From an uncultured Lachnospiraceae bacterium (GTDB lineage: Bacteria > Bacillota > Clostridia > Lachnospirales > Lachnospiraceae), in assembly GCA_900544445.1 (NCBI GenBank), contig UQVK01000040.1, positions 1-30,011 on the forward strand: a DNA stretch of 30,011 nucleotides, read 5' to 3'. Position 1 is the first letter of the stretch; each line of letters opens with the position of its first letter. This document shows, one piece after another, positions 6,780 through 14,367 of this stretch. The position numbers and the translations under genes were made by a program. The notes beneath the pieces are model-generated. The model did no database searches. It was not told the origin of the DNA and saw only the letters and a program-made list of their open reading frames with translations.

Positions 6780-7682
6780 ATGCTTACGCTTGAACGTTTT
6801 GTTTACAGTTTTGACAAAAATAATCCCCCGATTGCGCACGCTGCTGACGGGGATATTGTGAGGTTTATCACACAGGATTGCTTTGGAAACCAGATTAAAA
6901 CCGAGGCAGATCATGAAGACAATCTGGATTTCACTCATACGAATCCCGCCACAGGTCCGCTCTATATAGACGGCGCAGAGATAGGTGATGTGCTGGCAGT
7001 AGATATCCTGGATATTCAGGTCGCAGATCAGGGCGTCATGATGACCCTGAAGGGGTATGGCGCACTGTGGCCGACTTGCGAAGTGCGGACTAAAATCATT
7101 CCAATCAAAGATGGTTATGCCCACTTTAATGACGTAGTATGGCCTATTGACCCCATGATTGGTGTTATTGGAACTGCTCCTGACGGCGAGCCAGTGCCTT
7201 CGGGCTATTCCTTCAACGGCGGCGGAAATATGGACAGCCGCCTTATCAAAAAAGGTGCTACAGTCTATATCCCTGTCCGTGTACCAGGCGCCTTACTGGC
7301 AATGGGAGATATCCACGCTACCATGGGAGATGGAGAGGTCTGTGAGACAGGGATTGAAATCCCCGGCGAAATTTTGGTCCGTGTCAGGATTATCAGGAAT
7401 TTTAAGCTGAACTGGCCTGTGACGGAAACGGAGGACTTCTGGTTTGTAAATACCAATGGCCGCACCTGTGATGTGGCGATCCGGCGTGGCTATGAAGAGC
7501 TTCAGCGGCTTGTTATGAACGCCTATGGCTGGGACGCTACAGATGTTACCTTTTACCTTTCCGCCCAGGCACGGCTGGAAGCTAATCAGGCCGTATTGGA
7601 CGTTAATGAGACGGATGAAGAAGGTGATACTTTCCGCGTAGGCGTACCAAAGCTTTCTTCCAAGCCTCGTCTTATTCCATGA
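6780..7682 (+). CDS. Acetamidase/formamidase family protein
   Basis: A 300-aa member of the FmdA/AmdA family, cytoplasmic metal-dependent enzymes that hydrolyse formamide or acetamide to ammonia and the acid. Characteristic segments are HTNPATGPLYIDGA near residue 53, the SFNGGGNMD region near 147, and AMGDIHATMGDGEVCETGIEI near 174-194, which supplies metal and active-site residues. Length fits the short bacterial class of about 300 aa. AAGGAG precedes the ATG at a normal distance. The gene is flanked by direct repeats that encode the same C-terminal peptide, suggesting it was inserted or that neighbouring DNA was duplicated and then lost. The substrate cannot be told from sequence. Confidence 0.93.
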   Translation: MLTLERFVYSFDKNNPPIAHAADGDIVRFITQDCFGNQIKTEADHEDNLDFTHTNPATGPLYIDGAEIGDVLAVDILDIQVADQGVMMTLKGYGALWPTCEVRTKIIPIKDGYAHFNDVVWPIDPMIGVIGTAPDGEPVPSGYSFNGGGNMDSRLIKKGATVYIPVRVPGALLAMGDIHATMGDGEVCETGIEIPGEILVRVRIIRNFKLNWPVTETEDFWFVNTNGRTCDVAIRRGYEELQRLVMNAYGWDATDVTFYLSAQARLEANQAVLDVNETDEEGDTFRVGVPKLSSKPRLIP

Positions 7683-7747
7683 AAATCAGTATTTCTCTGG
7701 AGACCTTACAAGGTTATTAAGACTGTGATCCGAAAGCTCAGTATGAC

Positions 7748-7798
7748 GGCATCCGCCGGATCAATGCTAGGGGCTGGCTCCTTGGCCTGACCGATTAA
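7748..7798 (+). repeat. Duplicated gene-end repeat, copy 2
   Basis: Second copy of the 6709-6759 element, encoding GIRRINARGWLLGLTD and TAA. Its frame is open upstream only for about ten codons to a TAA. It lies about 65 bases after the acetamidase stop and just before a terminator. Confidence 0.75.
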
Positions 7799-7822
7799 AA
7801 ATGATAAATTGAATTCTTCAAA

Positions 7823-7855
7823 CGGGGCATCTGTCGAAAAGACAGGTGCTCTTTT
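7823..7855 (+). terminator. Rho-independent terminator after the acetamidase region
   Basis: GGGGCATCTGTC (7824-7835) pairs with GACAGGTGCTC (7841-7851) around a GAAAA loop, with one wobble pair, and is followed by TTTT. It closes the transcription unit that includes the acetamidase. Confidence 0.75.
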
Positions 7856-7919
7856 GGTATGCTTCAAAGTCAAAATTTTCCCACAAAAATCCACAGTGAC
7901 AAATCCTGTCCACGAGCAA

Positions 7920-7928
7920 TGCTACAAT
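7920..7928 (+). promoter_or_regulatory. Possible extended -10 promoter
   Basis: TGCTACAAT fits an extended -10 element (TGn then TACAAT), about 60 bases upstream of the zinc-ribbon gene and downstream of a terminator. No convincing -35 is visible at 16-18 bases. Confidence 0.4.
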
Positions 7929-7987
7929 GTCTATATACAGCGCTGGTACGGATTCTGAAGAAAAGGCATATGGAGAGAGGAGAAAAA

Positions 7988-8176
7988 ATGTATTGCAGAA
8001 AATGTGGAGCGGAGCTGCCGGAAGGAGCGAAATTCTGTTCAAAATGCGGAACGGGCGTCCAGCAGACCTCTGGAGAAACGGTAAAAAAGATAGATGTTAC
8101 TGCGGCTGTGGGGAAAATCGTTCAGACGTCAAAACAGGCGGGCAGGTATGTCTGGTGGGTGGAATTTTTGGCATAA
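7988..8176 (+). CDS. Short zinc-ribbon protein, probably truncated
   Basis: A 62-aa product beginning MYCRKCGAELPEGAKFCSKCG, a classic zinc ribbon (CxxC, 12 residues, CxxC). A GGAGAGGAG run lies upstream of the ATG. Proteins with this N-terminal ribbon usually continue into linker and membrane segments. Here the frame stops soon after the ribbon, and a glycine-rich hydrophobic stretch continues in the +1 frame near 8150-8210, suggesting a frameshift. It is either a small standalone ribbon protein or a decayed gene. Confidence 0.6.
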   Translation: MYCRKCGAELPEGAKFCSKCGTGVQQTSGETVKKIDVTAAVGKIVQTSKQAGRYVWWVEFLA

Positions 8177-8204
8177 TCCAGGGAATCAGAAATCTGCGGG
8201 CATT

Positions 8205-8369
8205 CACGGCGTAGTCCTCGTTCCCGTCGGAGAAAAGACGGATATCGGGTTCCTGAAGGAGAGGACGGCAGAATTTTTAAGGCAGAAGAGAAATGAAGCG
8301 GACTGGCTGTCCGGGCATCTGTATAGGTACATTGCCAAACGGGATGTTATTGAGGAAGTTCTGTCATAA
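8205..8369 (+). pseudogene. Unidentified coding remnant
   Basis: This frame encodes a charged, coding-like C-terminal segment (VPVGEKTDIGFLKERTAEFL... ending RDVIEEVLS) and stops at TAA. It has no convincing start or ribosome binding site, and the upstream part of the same frame overlaps the zinc-ribbon gene with poor coding character. It is probably the end of a deleted gene. I do not recognise the family. Confidence 0.35.
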
Positions 8370-8380
8370 AATAAAAGACA

Positions 8381-8427
8381 ATGGCAATATGGTTTGCCAT
8401 TCAGTCCGACGGATGGTAAAATCAGAG
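8381..8427 (+). repeat. 38-bp repeat with hairpin (copy 2) and adjoining inverted repeat
   Basis: 8390-8427 is the partner of 5153-5190. Next to it ATGGCAA (8381-8387) and TTGCCAT (8394-8400) form a perfect 7-bp inverted repeat, so two alternative hairpins share one arm. It lies about 90 bases upstream of the AAA-ATPase operon start, a possible operator or leader structure. The rest of 8177-8513 holds the remnant at 8205-8369 and no other gene. Confidence 0.7.
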
Positions 8428-8513
8428 ATAGACAGAAAGGATCGGATGATCCTCCCCAAAAGAGGCCGTTGACCCGTGGCTGTATATGGTTCGCGAAAGG
8501 AGCGCGCAAAACG

Positions 8514-10268
8514 ATGAATGATTTTAAGAAAAGACTTCCCATCGGAATGGAGAGCTTTGAAAAAATCCGCAGTGAAGGTTTCTATTATGTGGATAAGACG
8601 GCAATGATCCGCGATCTGCTCCTTGACTGGGGAGAAGTGAATCTGTTTACCAGACCGAGAAGATTCGGAAAATCACTGAATATGAGTATGCTGAAATCTT
8701 TTTTGGAGATTGGCTGCAATAAAGCTTTGTTCGACGGATTGGAAATTTCCCGGCAAACGGAGCTGTGTGAAGAATATATGGGAAAATTTCCGGTTATTTC
8801 AATCAGTCTGAAGAGCATAAATGGTGCGGATTACACATCCGCCCGAAATTTGCTGTGTTCTGTCATTGGAAAGGAAGCATTGCGATTTTCTTTTCTGCTT
8901 GAAAGTGAAAAGCTGATGGAGCAGGAAAAGGAGATGTATCGAAAGCTGATCTACGTTCCCGCAGAAAGTTTCAGCAATTTTTCCATGGCGGACGATGTGC
9001 TGATGAACAGTCTGCAGACCCTTTCGTCGCTTTTGTACAGGCATTATGGCAGGAAGTCAGTCCTATTAATTGATGAATATGACGTACCGTTGGCAAAGGC
9101 GAACGAACAGGGATACTATGACGAAATGGTTCTGCTGATCCGAAATCTGTTTGAGCAGGCGCTGAAAACCAATGACAGCCTGTATTTCGCTGTTCTGACC
9201 GGGTGCCTGCGTATCTCAAAGGAAAGCATCTTTACCGGAATGAATAATCTGAATGTTCTGTCCATCACAGACGTTCAGTTTGATGAATACTTTGGCTTTA
9301 GCGACGATGAAGTGAAGGATATCCTGAATTACTACGAAATTGAAGAAGCTTACGAAGATGTCAGGTCCTGGTACGATGGATATCGTTTTGGAAATGTGGA
9401 CGTGTATTGTCCCTGGGATGTGGTCAATTTTGTCCAGAAGCGCAGAAACGATCCATCTCTCTATCCGGAATCCTACTGGTCGAATACCAGCAGCAACGAC
9501 ATCGTAAGGCATCTGCTGGAGAACGCTTCTGCCGGAACCCGTAGCGAGATGGAGCGGCTGATCGTCGGAGAAACGGTTTTAAAGGAGATCAGAAACGAAC
9601 TGACCTACCGGGATATTTACGCTTCGGAAGAAAACGTCTGGAGCGTGCTTTTCACAACCGGCTATCTGACGCAGGCAGGAAGGCCGGACCCCAGGCGGAG
9701 AAACTGGATCAGGCTGGCGATTCCCAACGAAGAAATTCGGGAGATTTTCATAAACCAGATTCAGGACTGGATGCAGGAGGTAGTCAGAAAGGATACGACG
9801 GAGCTTGACCGGTTCTGCGAGGCTCTGAAAGAGGGAGAGCCGTCCGTTGTGGAGAGCATCTTTACCTCCTGGCTGGAACGGACAGTGAGCATCCGGGACA
9901 CGGCGGTCAGAAAGGATTTAAAGGAAAACTTTTATCCTGGTTTTCTGCTGGGAATCCTGCGGTATCAGACGGAATGGAATGTCTTTTCCAATCTGGAAAG
10001 CGGGGATGGATATACGGATATCATGATCGAAATCCTGCCGGAGAAGATCGGCATTGTCATTGAGATGAAATATGCAGAAAAAGGGAAACTGGAGGAAGCC
10101 TGCCAGCAGGCGGCCTGGCAGATCGAAGAAAAGGATTACGCTGCCAGGCTGAGGGAAGAAGGAATGGAAATCATTCTGGCCTATGGCATTGCCTGCTTCC
10201 GGAAACAGTGCCGGGTAGGGCTGAGGCATATGGAAAAGCAGACAGAAGAAGTAAAAGGAGTATTGTGA
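8514..10268 (+). CDS. AAA-ATPase-like protein with C-terminal PD-(D/E)XK nuclease-fold domain
   Basis: A 584-aa protein of the family common in gut anaerobes (AAA-ATPase_like followed by PDDEXK_9). The N-terminus has the family opening LPIGMESFEKIR...YYVDKT and a P-loop variant TRPRRFGKS (46-54); Walker B is VLLIDEYD (183-190). The last 90 residues carry nuclease-fold residues D502, E517 and K519 (GYTDIMIE...IEMKYA). ATG 8514 is taken from the family start, with AAGGAG 11 bases upstream, a long spacing. The cellular role is unknown; the combination suggests ATP-dependent nucleic-acid processing. It is the first gene of an operon, with its stop one base before the next start. A partial homologue lies at 29153 and a relic at 5205. 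Confidence 0.9.
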   Translation: MNDFKKRLPIGMESFEKIRSEGFYYVDKTAMIRDLLLDWGEVNLFTRPRRFGKSLNMSMLKSFLEIGCNKALFDGLEISRQTELCEEYMGKFPVISISLKSINGADYTSARNLLCSVIGKEALRFSFLLESEKLMEQEKEMYRKLIYVPAESFSNFSMADDVLMNSLQTLSSLLYRHYGRKSVLLIDEYDVPLAKANEQGYYDEMVLLIRNLFEQALKTNDSLYFAVLTGCLRISKESIFTGMNNLNVLSITDVQFDEYFGFSDDEVKDILNYYEIEEAYEDVRSWYDGYRFGNVDVYCPWDVVNFVQKRRNDPSLYPESYWSNTSSNDIVRHLLENASAGTRSEMERLIVGETVLKEIRNELTYRDIYASEENVWSVLFTTGYLTQAGRPDPRRRNWIRLAIPNEEIREIFINQIQDWMQEVVRKDTTELDRFCEALKEGEPSVVESIFTSWLERTVSIRDTAVRKDLKENFYPGFLLGILRYQTEWNVFSNLESGDGYTDIMIEILPEKIGIVIEMKYAEKGKLEEACQQAAWQIEEKDYAARLREEGMEIILAYGIACFRKQCRVGLRHMEKQTEEVKGVL

Positions 10269-10269
10269 G

Positions 10270-11691
10270 ATGGCCAAAGAATCCGATACCTGGATTATGC
10301 ATGGTGTCGCGGAAGATGACGCGGGGTGTATTCATACCGTAGAAGAGGCAATTTCATATATCAATCAGATTGGATTCCTCCCTTTATTCAGGAATGAGAT
10401 ACCGGGATTTTCTCTGGAGGAGAGAACGGTCCCTGAGTATTGGTGGTCTGATGATGCTCTTCGGGATCCGTGGCAATGGCGGAAAATCATTGCCAGAAGC
10501 GGAAAGGCCGCCTATGGCAGGTTCTTTGTCGGAAAAGCCGGATTTATTTCATTGACATGGCTTCCGTATTTCGCGAATTACCGACGTGATGGATATGATT
10601 TTGACGCGCTCTGGGATGATGAAAAAGCATCTATTCGGCAGAAAAAGATTATGGATCTGTTTGAAGAGGAAGACGAGCTGTATTCCTTTGAGGTGAAGCA
10701 AAAAGCAGGATTTGGAAAAGGCGGAGAAAAAAATTTTGAAGGAACCATAACCTGGCTGCAGATGCAGACCTATCTCTGTATCCGGGATTTCCGCCAGAAG
10801 AAGAATAAGGCTGGCCGGGAGTATGGGATGGATGTGGCTGTTTACAGCAGGCCGGAGCATGTCTGGGGCTATGAATCCGTTACATCGGCGTATTCAGAAG
10901 AACCGCCGGAATCAGGAAAACGAATCGTAAGGCAGCTGATGGACAGGTATCCCGGCGCGACAGCTGAACAGATTCAAAAAGTTGTCGGTGTCGGGCCGGG
11001 AGAGGAACCCCGGAAGAAGAAAACAAAGAAGAGTGTTAATTATCCGGCAAGTCTTTTAAAAGCGCTACAGCTGGACGTGGAAGCCCTGACAGCGGATCAG
11101 ATGAGAGGACTGGAGTTTGTCATCGGTCAGTTAAAAGAATCGATTCAGAATGTAGTCCGCCTGCATTATGAACAGGGGATGACGTTAGCGCAGATCGGAG
11201 AGCAAATTGGCCGTTCCGGCAGCAGATGTGGCCAGCTCAATAAAATTGCGCTGCGAAAGCTTCGAAATCCAAGATGTATTTGTTGGATCACAGAAGGGTA
11301 CCAGGGGCGAATGGATTCCATCGGGAAACTGGTGGCTGAAGAGAAAAAAGAATTGATTGCAGACGGAAAGTCGGAGCAGGCAGAGCTTTTGGATCAGAGC
11401 CCGGAGGCGTTGCCGGATATTACGGCAAATGACGCTGAAACCCTGATGAAGGCGGGTGTTTACAGTCTGGGTGTCCTTCGGACAGCATTAAAGGAAGATT
11501 TCTGGACAAGGGCTTTTCCCGGAATCGGAATTCAGAATGGGAAGAGGATTGTAAATGCCATGCTGAAGACCGGACTGATAGATGAGTCGTTTGAGTCTTA
11601 TAAAGAAGCCAGCGATCCAATGTATGTAATGGAAAAGCGAAGAATTATGCATGAAAAAAGACGGAAGGAAAACAAGAGTGAGAAACTGTGA
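10270..11691 (+). CDS. AlkZ-related protein with sigma-70 region 4-like HTH and C-terminal HhH-like region
   Basis: A 473-aa multidomain protein. About 1-225 resembles the AlkZ-related family of Firmicutes (GFLPLFRNEIPGFSLEE, then YWWSDD and WQWRKIIARSGKAAYGRFF), a group named for AlkZ/YcaQ DNA glycosylases but not shown to be enzymes. About 265-340 is a helix-turn-helix like sigma-70 region 4 (VVRLHYEQGMTLAQIGEQIG). About 405-455 resembles the helix-hairpin-helix of the RNA polymerase alpha C-terminal domain (ETLMKAGVYSLGVLR). Its stop overlaps the start of the 105-aa gene (TGATG at 11689-11693), and it starts right after the ATPase gene, so all three should be co-translated. It may be the DNA-binding subunit or regulator of the operon; this is inference. 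Confidence 0.85.
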   Translation: MAKESDTWIMHGVAEDDAGCIHTVEEAISYINQIGFLPLFRNEIPGFSLEERTVPEYWWSDDALRDPWQWRKIIARSGKAAYGRFFVGKAGFISLTWLPYFANYRRDGYDFDALWDDEKASIRQKKIMDLFEEEDELYSFEVKQKAGFGKGGEKNFEGTITWLQMQTYLCIRDFRQKKNKAGREYGMDVAVYSRPEHVWGYESVTSAYSEEPPESGKRIVRQLMDRYPGATAEQIQKVVGVGPGEEPRKKKTKKSVNYPASLLKALQLDVEALTADQMRGLEFVIGQLKESIQNVVRLHYEQGMTLAQIGEQIGRSGSRCGQLNKIALRKLRNPRCICWITEGYQGRMDSIGKLVAEEKKELIADGKSEQAELLDQSPEALPDITANDAETLMKAGVYSLGVLRTALKEDFWTRAFPGIGIQNGKRIVNAMLKTGLIDESFESYKEASDPMYVMEKRRIMHEKRRKENKSEKL

Positions 11692-12008
11692 TGGTTGAGA
11701 TTTCGAAAAAAGACTGGAAGCTGTACCGTGAGAGACTTCCGGAGTGGCAGGAACACTTCATGGAGCGGCTGACAAAGGAATATATTGAACTGCTGAGCGC
11801 TCCCGGCAATGCATCTGACCACTTCTGGGAGCTGGAAGAACGGATCCGAAAAGATAAGAAGAATCCGGGCGTCCTGCTGAATGTGACAAAATCAAATGCG
11901 ATTTGGGATATCGCGGTATTTGTAGGCCGCGGAATCATAACAATGGATGAACTGGATGGATTCAGTCCGGATTTGGTTGAAGCGGTCAAACTGATTCTGA
12001 GCAGATAA
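11691..12008 (+). CDS. Conserved 105-aa protein, copy 2
   Basis: Near-identical to the product at 5295-5612. A soluble charged protein with no motif I can assign, third gene of the ATPase/AlkZ-related operon. The start codon shares one base with the preceding stop (TGATG), favouring ATG 11691 with translational re-initiation; GTG 11688 is possible but less likely. The strong conservation of both copies, one beside an intact operon and one beside a relic, suggests it is under selection or was recently converted. Confidence 0.82.
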   Translation: MVEISKKDWKLYRERLPEWQEHFMERLTKEYIELLSAPGNASDHFWELEERIRKDKKNPGVLLNVTKSNAIWDIAVFVGRGIITMDELDGFSPDLVEAVKLILSR

Positions 12009-12072
12009 CGGCTGTCTTATGTAATGCCGCCCATAAAGAGAATGGATATGCGCAGGTCAGTAAAAAATTAAG

Positions 12073-12106
12073 ATAGACATATTCTGTCTATCCGGATCCG
12101 TATAAT
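12073..12106 (+). promoter_or_regulatory. Leader promoter with perfect dyad upstream of the RNA-repair operon
   Basis: A perfect inverted repeat ATAGACA-N5-TGTCTAT (12073-12091) lies just upstream of a consensus -10 TATAAT (12101-12106). No good -35 is present at 16-18 bases; the dyad occupies that place. This is the layout of a regulated promoter where a dimeric factor binds at the -35. Whether it activates or represses is unknown. Confidence 0.6.
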
Positions 12107-12116
12107 AGAGAATCAT

Positions 12117-12142
12117 AGACGGAAGGGGCTTGCCACCCGTCT
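12117..12142 (+). other. 5' leader hairpin
   Basis: AGACGG (12117-12122) and CCGTCT (12137-12142) are complementary and would form a stem very close to the predicted transcript 5' end. It could stabilise the leader RNA. It matches no riboswitch class I recognise. Confidence 0.45.
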
Positions 12143-12202
12143 GCTGATGTGCTATTTTTAAACCGTAACTATACAACTGGCGAAGAAAGGAGGACAACTG
12201 CC

Positions 12203-12289
12203 ATGACAAAAACACATCATAACAACTTTATTTCATTCAGAACGACAAAAAGGCGCAGAAGTCTTTCTTATCTTTTGAAATGGGCCTGA
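12203..12289 (+). CDS. Small ORF (28 aa) in the leader
   Basis: ATG at 12203 has a near-perfect ribosome binding site (AAAGGAGG, 12186-12193) at ideal spacing. It encodes a basic 28-aa peptide starting MTKTHHNNFISFRTTKRRRS and ending YLLKWA. It lies between a predicted promoter and a terminator, upstream of the RtcB-like operon. It could be a regulatory leader peptide, a small functional or toxic peptide, or chance. The strong ribosome binding site is the main support. Confidence 0.5.
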   Translation: MTKTHHNNFISFRTTKRRRSLSYLLKWA

Positions 12290-12352
12290 CCGGGCAAAAA
12301 GCACAGGTATGGCGGTTCATCAGATTTACTGAAGACAGATAAGACAGATGCC

Positions 12353-12381
12353 AGGCACCTCTTTGTTGAGGTGCCTTTTTT
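12353..12381 (+). terminator. Strong hairpin terminator/attenuator before the RtcB-like gene
   Basis: AGGCACCTC (12353-12361) and GAGGTGCCT (12368-12376) form a perfect 9-bp stem with a six-base loop, followed by a run of T. It lies 40 bases before the RtcB-like start and downstream of the 28-codon ORF. It either ends a short independent transcript of about 270 nt or attenuates transcription into the operon. Confidence 0.85.
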
Positions 12382-12420
12382 GCGTCCTTTTTTACAGACA
12401 AAGAGAGGATTTATCAGGAT

Positions 12421-13272
12421 ATGAAAACAATTCAGGGAAAATTCGCGGAAGCGAAAATTTACTCAGACACCTGCGAGGATTATGCGGCTGCGCAGATTCA
12501 GCTGCTTTGCGACCATGAAACGGCGGAAAACGCCGTCATCCGCGTGATGCCGGATGTCCATCCGGGAAAGGTGGGAACGGTCGGGCTTACCATGACGGTG
12601 GGAAAGAAACTGATTCCTTACCTGCTTGGCGGGGACATCGGCTGCGGAGTGTCCTGCGTGGTATTCAAAACGAAAAAAATAGAAGGAAAGCAGCTGGATG
12701 CGGTGATCCGGGAGAGGGGAATTCCCCATCCTGTCAGCTTTCTGGAAGGAGAGCAGTTGCAGGCTTATCTGCATGATGTGGAGATTGTCCAGAGGTTTGC
12801 CGCCCTTAACCGGGCCTGCATTCTGGACGAAATCTGCAAAGGGATGAAGTGGAAGGCCCTTGACCGGTTTGATACGGTGCATAACTATGTGGCAAAGCTG
12901 CTGGACGGAACGACGCTTTTGAGAAAAGGGGCGGTATCCGCACGGCAGGGAGAACGGATTCTGATTCCCATCAATATGAAAGAGGGGATGCTTCTCTGCG
13001 AAGGGAAGGGAAATCCCGACTGGAATTTTTCCGCGCCCCATGGAGCCGGGCGTATATATCGAAGGGATCAGGTGAAGGAGCATTTTACCGTGTCCGATTA
13101 CAAACGGGAAATGAAAGGAATTTATTCCACCTGCATTTCCAGAGATACGCTGGATGAAGCGCCCTTTGCCTATCGGAGCGCGGAGGAAATCATGAAACAG
13201 ATTGAAGAAACCGCAAGGATCAAGAAGATCATTCGGCCTGTCTATAATTTCAAGGCAGGCGGGAACCGTTAA
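12421..13272 (+). CDS. RtcB-family RNA ligase-like protein lacking the central metal-binding segment
   Basis: A 283-aa relative of RtcB, the GTP/Mn-dependent ligase that joins 2',3'-cyclic phosphate or 3'-phosphate ends to 5'-OH ends. Retained are MPDVHPGK (43-50), GGDIGCG with the metal-ligand Cys (C75), the HNYV histidine (H154), LRKGAVSA, and PHGAGR with the guanylylation His (H207). Full RtcB proteins are about 400 aa or more. Here IRERG at 96-100 leads directly to SFLEGEQ, skipping about 110-130 residues that hold the GTLGxGNHF and HSGSR motifs, whose histidines bind metal. The frame is intact, so this is a shortened variant, pseudo-enzyme or in-frame deletion. First gene of a four-gene operon. 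The ATG follows an AGGA site with short spacing. Confidence 0.85.
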   Translation: MKTIQGKFAEAKIYSDTCEDYAAAQIQLLCDHETAENAVIRVMPDVHPGKVGTVGLTMTVGKKLIPYLLGGDIGCGVSCVVFKTKKIEGKQLDAVIRERGIPHPVSFLEGEQLQAYLHDVEIVQRFAALNRACILDEICKGMKWKALDRFDTVHNYVAKLLDGTTLLRKGAVSARQGERILIPINMKEGMLLCEGKGNPDWNFSAPHGAGRIYRRDQVKEHFTVSDYKREMKGIYSTCISRDTLDEAPFAYRSAEEIMKQIEETARIKKIIRPVYNFKAGGNR

Positions 13273-13290
13273 GAAAGGAATGAAAGAATT

Positions 13291-14346
13291 ATGAATTTAC
13301 CAGTCAGTGTGAATCAGGAAGAGCTTTTGAATCTTCTTTTAAATATTGCGCCCACCAGGCCGGTTTTTATCTGGGGCGCGCCTGGAATCGGGAAATCGGC
13401 TCTGGTGGAAAAGTTTGCCGACAGCGTGGGGCTTCCCTGCGTTTCTCTGCTGGGAAGCCAGCTGGCCCCGGAGGATATCATCGGCATTCCACAGATTGTG
13501 GGAGAAGTGAGCACCTTCCGGCCACCCAGAATGATTGCGAGGACGGAACCCTACTGCCTGTTTCTGGATGAGCTGAACGGCTGTTCTCAGGAGGTGCAGA
13601 AGGCGTTTTACTCCCTGATTCTGGAGAAAAGAATCGGAGAATATCATCTGCCGCAGGGGAGCGTGATCATCGGGGCAGGAAACCGTTCGCAGGACGGGGC
13701 GATTGTGAAAACCATGTCCACCGCCCTGATCAACCGGATGTTCCATGTCCAGCTTCAGCCGGACGTGAACCAGTGGCTGGAATGGGGCTATGAAAACGGG
13801 ATCCATCCCTGGGTGCTGGAATACATTACCCAGCGGCCCGATCATCTGTTTTCTCTACCGCCCAAAACGGAGGAGCCATACTCTACGCCCCGTTCCTGGC
13901 ACATGCTCAGTGACGCCATAAAGGAGTGGGGAGAGAAAATTACCCGGGAGGAGCTGAAAATGCTGGCATATGGCTGCCTGACCCCTTCCCATGCCGGACA
14001 GTTCCTGGCGTTTACGAAGCAGACAGAAAATAAATTTTTCCTGGAGGAAATCATCAAGGGGACGAGAAAATGGCCCGCAAAGCCGGAGGACAGGGATGTG
14101 CTTTATTTTGTGGCGCAGTCCTTCCGGGCAAGGCTGTGGCATGACCTTCCCCGGAGCAGACAGAAAATGAACGCGGATGCGCAGTATCTGGCGCACCGTG
14201 CCAAAGCGCTGATGAAGGAGCTTGCGTCCCTGAATCTGGAGATCGCCCAGATGGTGGTTTCGCCGGAAGACGGACATGAGCTGCCGGACTGGTTTCTGAT
14301 GGAGATTGTCAGGGACCTGCCCAGACTGGTGAGAAAGGCGGGATAA
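13291..14346 (+). CDS. MoxR-type AAA+ ATPase
   Basis: A 351-aa ATPase of the MoxR/dynein-related class that often works with VWA proteins as a chaperone or remodelling pair. Walker A is GAPGIGKS (29-36), Walker B CLFLDELN (89-96), sensor 1 is in GAGNRSQD, and an arginine-finger-like segment is STALINRMFH. It starts 18 bases after the RtcB-like gene with a GAAAGGAA site, and the VWA-domain gene follows after 21 bases, matching the classic MoxR-VWA pairing. The substrate is unknown; the context points to RNA-repair proteins or the RNA-protein complexes they act on. Confidence 0.92.
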   Translation: MNLPVSVNQEELLNLLLNIAPTRPVFIWGAPGIGKSALVEKFADSVGLPCVSLLGSQLAPEDIIGIPQIVGEVSTFRPPRMIARTEPYCLFLDELNGCSQEVQKAFYSLILEKRIGEYHLPQGSVIIGAGNRSQDGAIVKTMSTALINRMFHVQLQPDVNQWLEWGYENGIHPWVLEYITQRPDHLFSLPPKTEEPYSTPRSWHMLSDAIKEWGEKITREELKMLAYGCLTPSHAGQFLAFTKQTENKFFLEEIIKGTRKWPAKPEDRDVLYFVAQSFRARLWHDLPRSRQKMNADAQYLAHRAKALMKELASLNLEIAQMVVSPEDGHELPDWFLMEIVRDLPRLVRKAG

Positions 14347-14367
14347 GCCCCGGAATGGAGGATACAG

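Noticed and set aside
12009..12420. Sigma-54 promoter as in RtcR-controlled rtcB operons
   Set aside because: No TGGCAC-N5-TTGC element was found on the plus strand, and no RtcR gene is in the window; a sigma-70 -10 is present instead.
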